Below are positions 61,137-64,000 of a stretch of 64,000 nucleotides of DNA, piece after piece. The notes beneath the pieces were generated by a model, which saw only the letters and a program-made list of their open reading frames with translations, did no database searches and was not told where the DNA came from. The stretch lies in the NCBI RefSeq assembly GCF_024461735.1, contig NZ_JANGAD010000005.1:186001-250000 (forward strand). The letters run 5' to 3'. Positions within the stretch are counted from its first letter, which is position 1; each line of letters begins with the position of its first letter. The position numbers and the translations under genes are program-made. Origin of the DNA: Anaerotignum propionicum (GTDB lineage: Bacteria; Bacillota; Clostridia; Lachnospirales; Anaerotignaceae).

Positions 61137-61176
61137 AAAAATGTGTCTTTTAAGTGTAAGGGCACATTTTTTCTTT
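61137..61176 (+). terminator. Rho-independent terminator
   Basis: AAAAATGTG and CACATTTTT form the stem, followed by a T-rich tail. It ends the transcript of the GNAT gene. No gene is seen in 60956-61136. Confidence 0.7.
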
Positions 61177-61249
61177 TTCTTATGATATTCTTTTGGCCGT
61201 AACTTATAAGAGAATCTGCATTAGTTTCAGCATAAAGGAGTGTGATAGC

Positions 61250-61378
61250 ATGAAAAACCTCGGCGCAGACAGGAGGCCACGGCTTATTCTGCCCCTAATG
61301 CAGATGTCAATGTGTGGACAAAACAGGATTGTTTTGCTCTTATTGGCCGAAAAATATGATAATAGGAGGATAAAATAA
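61250..61378 (+). CDS. Possible 42-codon leader peptide
   Basis: A small frame with AAGGAG before ATG 61250 and its stop one base before the GTG start of the surface-protein gene. The peptide (MKNLGADRRPRLILPLMQ...) is not recognised. Close coupling to the next gene suggests a translational leader, or the truncated remnant of another gene. Confidence 0.4.
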   Translation: MKNLGADRRPRLILPLMQMSMCGQNRIVLLLLAEKYDNRRIK

Positions 61379-61379
61379 G

Positions 61380-64000
61380 TGAGAAATAAAATTTTAAGTA
61401 TTTGGCTCGCGGTTTGCATGGTTCTGACAATGTTACCGACTTCGGCTATGGCGGAAGAAGCGGACACATCAGGTGCAAGCGGAGAAATCATCGCATTCGT
61501 CCCGCTTGCCGAAACAGAGGTGTCTGTATTAACCGGCACGGAGATTGAGAATTTGGGTCTGCCTGAAAGCCTGTCGGCAACGGTGAAAACGGCTGTTCCC
61601 GCTGACAATGGTACACAGGCTGAAGCGGTGCAGGATTCCAGTGAGTCAGAGGAGACTGAATCGGACAATTCGGCAGAGGCAACCAATAGCTCTGACCTGC
61701 AAGAAAATGTGAATGAACAACAGGAAGATACTAATCAAAAATGGGAAGAAAAAGCCATGGAGATTCCTGTTACATGGTCATCCGAGCCAAAATATGACAT
61801 GGATGCCGAGGGCATTTATGTATTTACGCCGATGATAGAGGGCTACACAGTAAGGGCCGATCTTCCGGAAATTACCGTGACGGTGGGGACGCAGTTACTT
61901 GGGATGGCGTTTCGGACAGGTATACCTGCCACCTTCGGTGACTTTTCTGTCAGCATAGACAAAGATGGTGCTATGCCAACTTATGAAGATGGCGTACTAA
62001 CCTTCGGCACGGCGGGTGAATATACCGTTGGCATGGCGAGTGGAAAGTCCTCTACTTCAAATGTGCTTAAGGTTGCCGTCGATGGTGTAACTCTGAACCT
62101 TAACGGCGTTGTAATTGAAGCACGGAACGGATCGTCAAAGGTGAATGACGGCGCAACTGCCCTGTCGGTGACAAGCGACTCAGTTACCTTGAACGTGATT
62201 GAGAATAGCTTCCTGACAGGAGGAATGGGCAACCCTAGTTTTGTGGGAACCGGAAAAAGCGGCGCCGGTATCAGCGGCAGTATTACTGTCAAGGGTACGG
62301 CAACACTTACCGTTACCGGCGGCAGAGGTGCATCGTCTGAAGGGGGACCCGGCGGTTCTGGTGGGGATGGTATCAACGGCGATGTTACAGTCACAGGGTC
62401 GGGAATACTTACTGCCACTGGCGGTGCTGCCGGAGAAGGTTACCCTATCAATGGCATAGCCGGTGCTGGAATCAGAGGAAACGTGGATGTTTCCGGGGCG
62501 GCTACCCTCGTTGCAATCTGCGGTAGCGGTATGGCAAGCATGGCCATCATCAGTGCCGACGGAGCCGACGGCGGCACCATTACCGTGGGCGAAGGTTTTA
62601 CGATCTTGGCCGGGAATGATAAAAGTAGCGCGACAGCATTTACAGGGACATTAACCACAGCGGCGTATGTCGCTATCACTCTGTCCAGCGTCGAACTACC
62701 CACGGCTTCGGAATATGCGGAAGCATCCCCGGTGGCAGCACCCGGCACCGACTATGTGGTGGACGACATAAACAAAATCCTCACCATAAGCACCACGAAG
62801 GGTGCGGCGTGGTGGAGTGCGAACGGTGCAAGCTATCTGGACTACACTGTCATCCTTGACGCTGACATCGACGTGTCTGCCTTCCGGTGGACGCCAGTTG
62901 GGGATTTTCACCGTGCCTTCACCGGAAGTTTCGATGGGCAGGGTCACAGCATCAGCGGCCTGACGGTGAACGTGACAGAAATGTACGATCTTTGCGCCGG
63001 CCTGTTCGGCAATGTAAATGGTGCGATGATTCAAAACCTCTGCATCGCTTCCGGCAGCATCAGGGCAAGCAACATATACAACACCTGCCACACGGGAAGT
63101 CTTGCGGGATACGTATATCGGTCCACGATTATTAACTGTGATAACAGCGCCGATGTCTACGGTGGGAATACCGAAGTTTCGGGCACGGGCCGTGTCATGG
63201 TTGGCGGGCTTGCGGGATCAGTAGTAGACAACAGCACCATAATCAACAGCTACAACACTGGAAATGCGCGCGCAATCGGAGGTCCCGGCGTAACCGCCGC
63301 CTATGCCGGCGGTTTGGTTGGCAGCTTGAGCGCAGGAAGCCTTGTAAACTGCTACAACACCGGGGCACTTTCCGCTTCCAAAGCTCAGGAGAACTACGCC
63401 GCTGGGCTTGCGGGATGGGTATACAATACGGTGACGACTACAAGTTGCTACTATCAATCTGCCGATAGTCTGACTGGCTTTGGCAATACCCAGTCTGTAA
63501 CTGCCACTGTTAACGGCTGCGGCACCTTTACCGCCGATGCCACGCTGACGGCGGGTACGGCGGAGCAGTTCCGGTCAGCCCAGACACTGGCCTACGGAAG
63601 TACGCTCCTTGCCGCACTGAACGGCTGGGTTAGCGACCAAGCTAGCACCGATTACTACACCTGGGCGGCTGACCAAACACCGAACGTCAATGGCGGCTAC
63701 CCAGTGTTCGGTCTGACATGGACTGAACCGAAGGTGCAGTGGGGCGTGGCAGGCGTAGAAGATACCTCCCCCAATACGTGGGTCGGCAGCGGCAGTCTGA
63801 CCGATGCCGTGGCATTCGCAAACGGTCTTGTAAGCGGCACAGCGTACATTAAGCTTCTAGATGATGTGGATACCACCACCACTTTGGAGTTTGCGTCAGG
63901 CAAGACCACCATCCTTGACCTGAACGGCAAAACCATTGACGGCACCAGTATTCCTGCGGTTGATGTGAATAGAAATATCCTCACTGTAAATGGCAAGCTA
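61380..64000 (+). CDS. Large secreted surface protein with GLUG-like repeats, 3' end outside the window
   Basis: An open frame of 873 codons without a stop, starting at GTG 61380 with AGGAGG 9 bases upstream. Residues 1-25 are a signal peptide (ILSIWLAVCMVLTMLPTSAMA). Then come an acidic Ser/Glu-rich linker, an Ig-like strand set (IPVTWSSEPKYDMDAEGIYVFTP) and a Gly-rich region with right-handed beta-helix look. Five GLUG-type repeats lie near 62970-63450 (for example GGLAGSVVDNSTIINSYNTG and GGLVGSLSAGSLVNCYNTG). The codons are much more GC-rich than in the rest of the window. Such proteins are usually anchored by SLH or sortase signals at the unseen C-terminus and act in adhesion. Confidence 0.85.

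Noticed and set aside
61193..61379. c-di-GMP or other known riboswitch before the surface protein
   Set aside because: Surface-protein genes often have one, but I could not find the conserved blocks of any class I know.
1..64000. CRISPR arrays, tRNA or rRNA genes, insertion sequences
   Set aside because: No spaced repeat series, no tRNA cloverleaf or rRNA stretch and no transposase pattern was seen on reading both strands.

Overview
This is an AT-rich, low-GC window with strong AGGAGG-type ribosome binding sites, short intergenic hairpin terminators and several TTG/GTG starts. Gene content points to an anaerobic, spore-forming member of the Clostridia: a one-piece pyruvate:ferredoxin oxidoreductase, a CotJC-type Mn catalase, a DUF3787 spore-type protein, an Fe-S enoate-reductase-like flavoenzyme, TRAP and DAACS carriers. 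A Lachnospirales/Anaerotignum-like host is a reasonable guess, but no rRNA or other phylogenetic marker is present to fix it. I see no tRNA, rRNA, CRISPR array or intact transposase.

Layout. 1-3.2 kb: VOC protein, oleate hydratase and a TetR regulator. 3.6-12 kb: a sugar or sugar-acid catabolic locus (TRAP transporter with a frameshifted binding protein, split transketolase, SDR, ATP-type phosphofructokinase, GntR/FadR regulator, class II aldolase). 12.3-14.9 kb: phospholipid-methyltransferase-like gene and a VanRS-like two-component pair. 15.1-16.4 kb: two XRE regulators (one broken) divergent from a SLOG (DUF1273) gene with three matching operators. 16.8-20.3 kb: class V aminotransferase, DAACS symporter, RpiR regulator. 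20.7-22.1 kb: berberine-bridge-type flavoprotein. 22.6-26.6 kb: PadR regulator divergent from an OFA-family transporter and an enoate-reductase-like Fe-S flavoprotein, with two PadR operators laid over the promoter. 26.9-33.2 kb: ECF sigma/anti-sigma pair, GNATs, WYL regulator and small unknowns. 33.6-41.8 kb: IclR, PanB, PanE, YhdT/PanF-type carrier, amidohydrolase and OPT transporter, read here as possible pantothenate (or related amide) catabolism. 42.2-45.1 kb: P-type ATPase under a NiCo (czcD-motif) riboswitch with a complete promoter, aptamer and terminator. 45.2-51.9 kb: cupin, Mn catalase, a FAD/Rieske gene with an early stop, DUF3787, PFOR. 52.2-61 kb: assorted small genes, including a MocR-divergent racemase-deformylase pair. 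61.4 kb to the end: the first 873 codons of a GC-rich secreted surface protein that runs out of the window.

Six independent gene-breaking changes in five loci are visible: dctP, an XRE gene with two lesions, a DUF3788 gene, the FAD/Rieske gene and a VOC gene. Two are single-base homopolymer indels, so both real gene decay and sequence error must be considered. The best-supported regulatory discoveries are the NiCo riboswitch, the paired PadR operators and the XRE operator triplet. The most interesting metabolic hypotheses are the transketolase-PFK-aldolase module without transaldolase and the PanF-amidohydrolase-PanE-PanB cluster.
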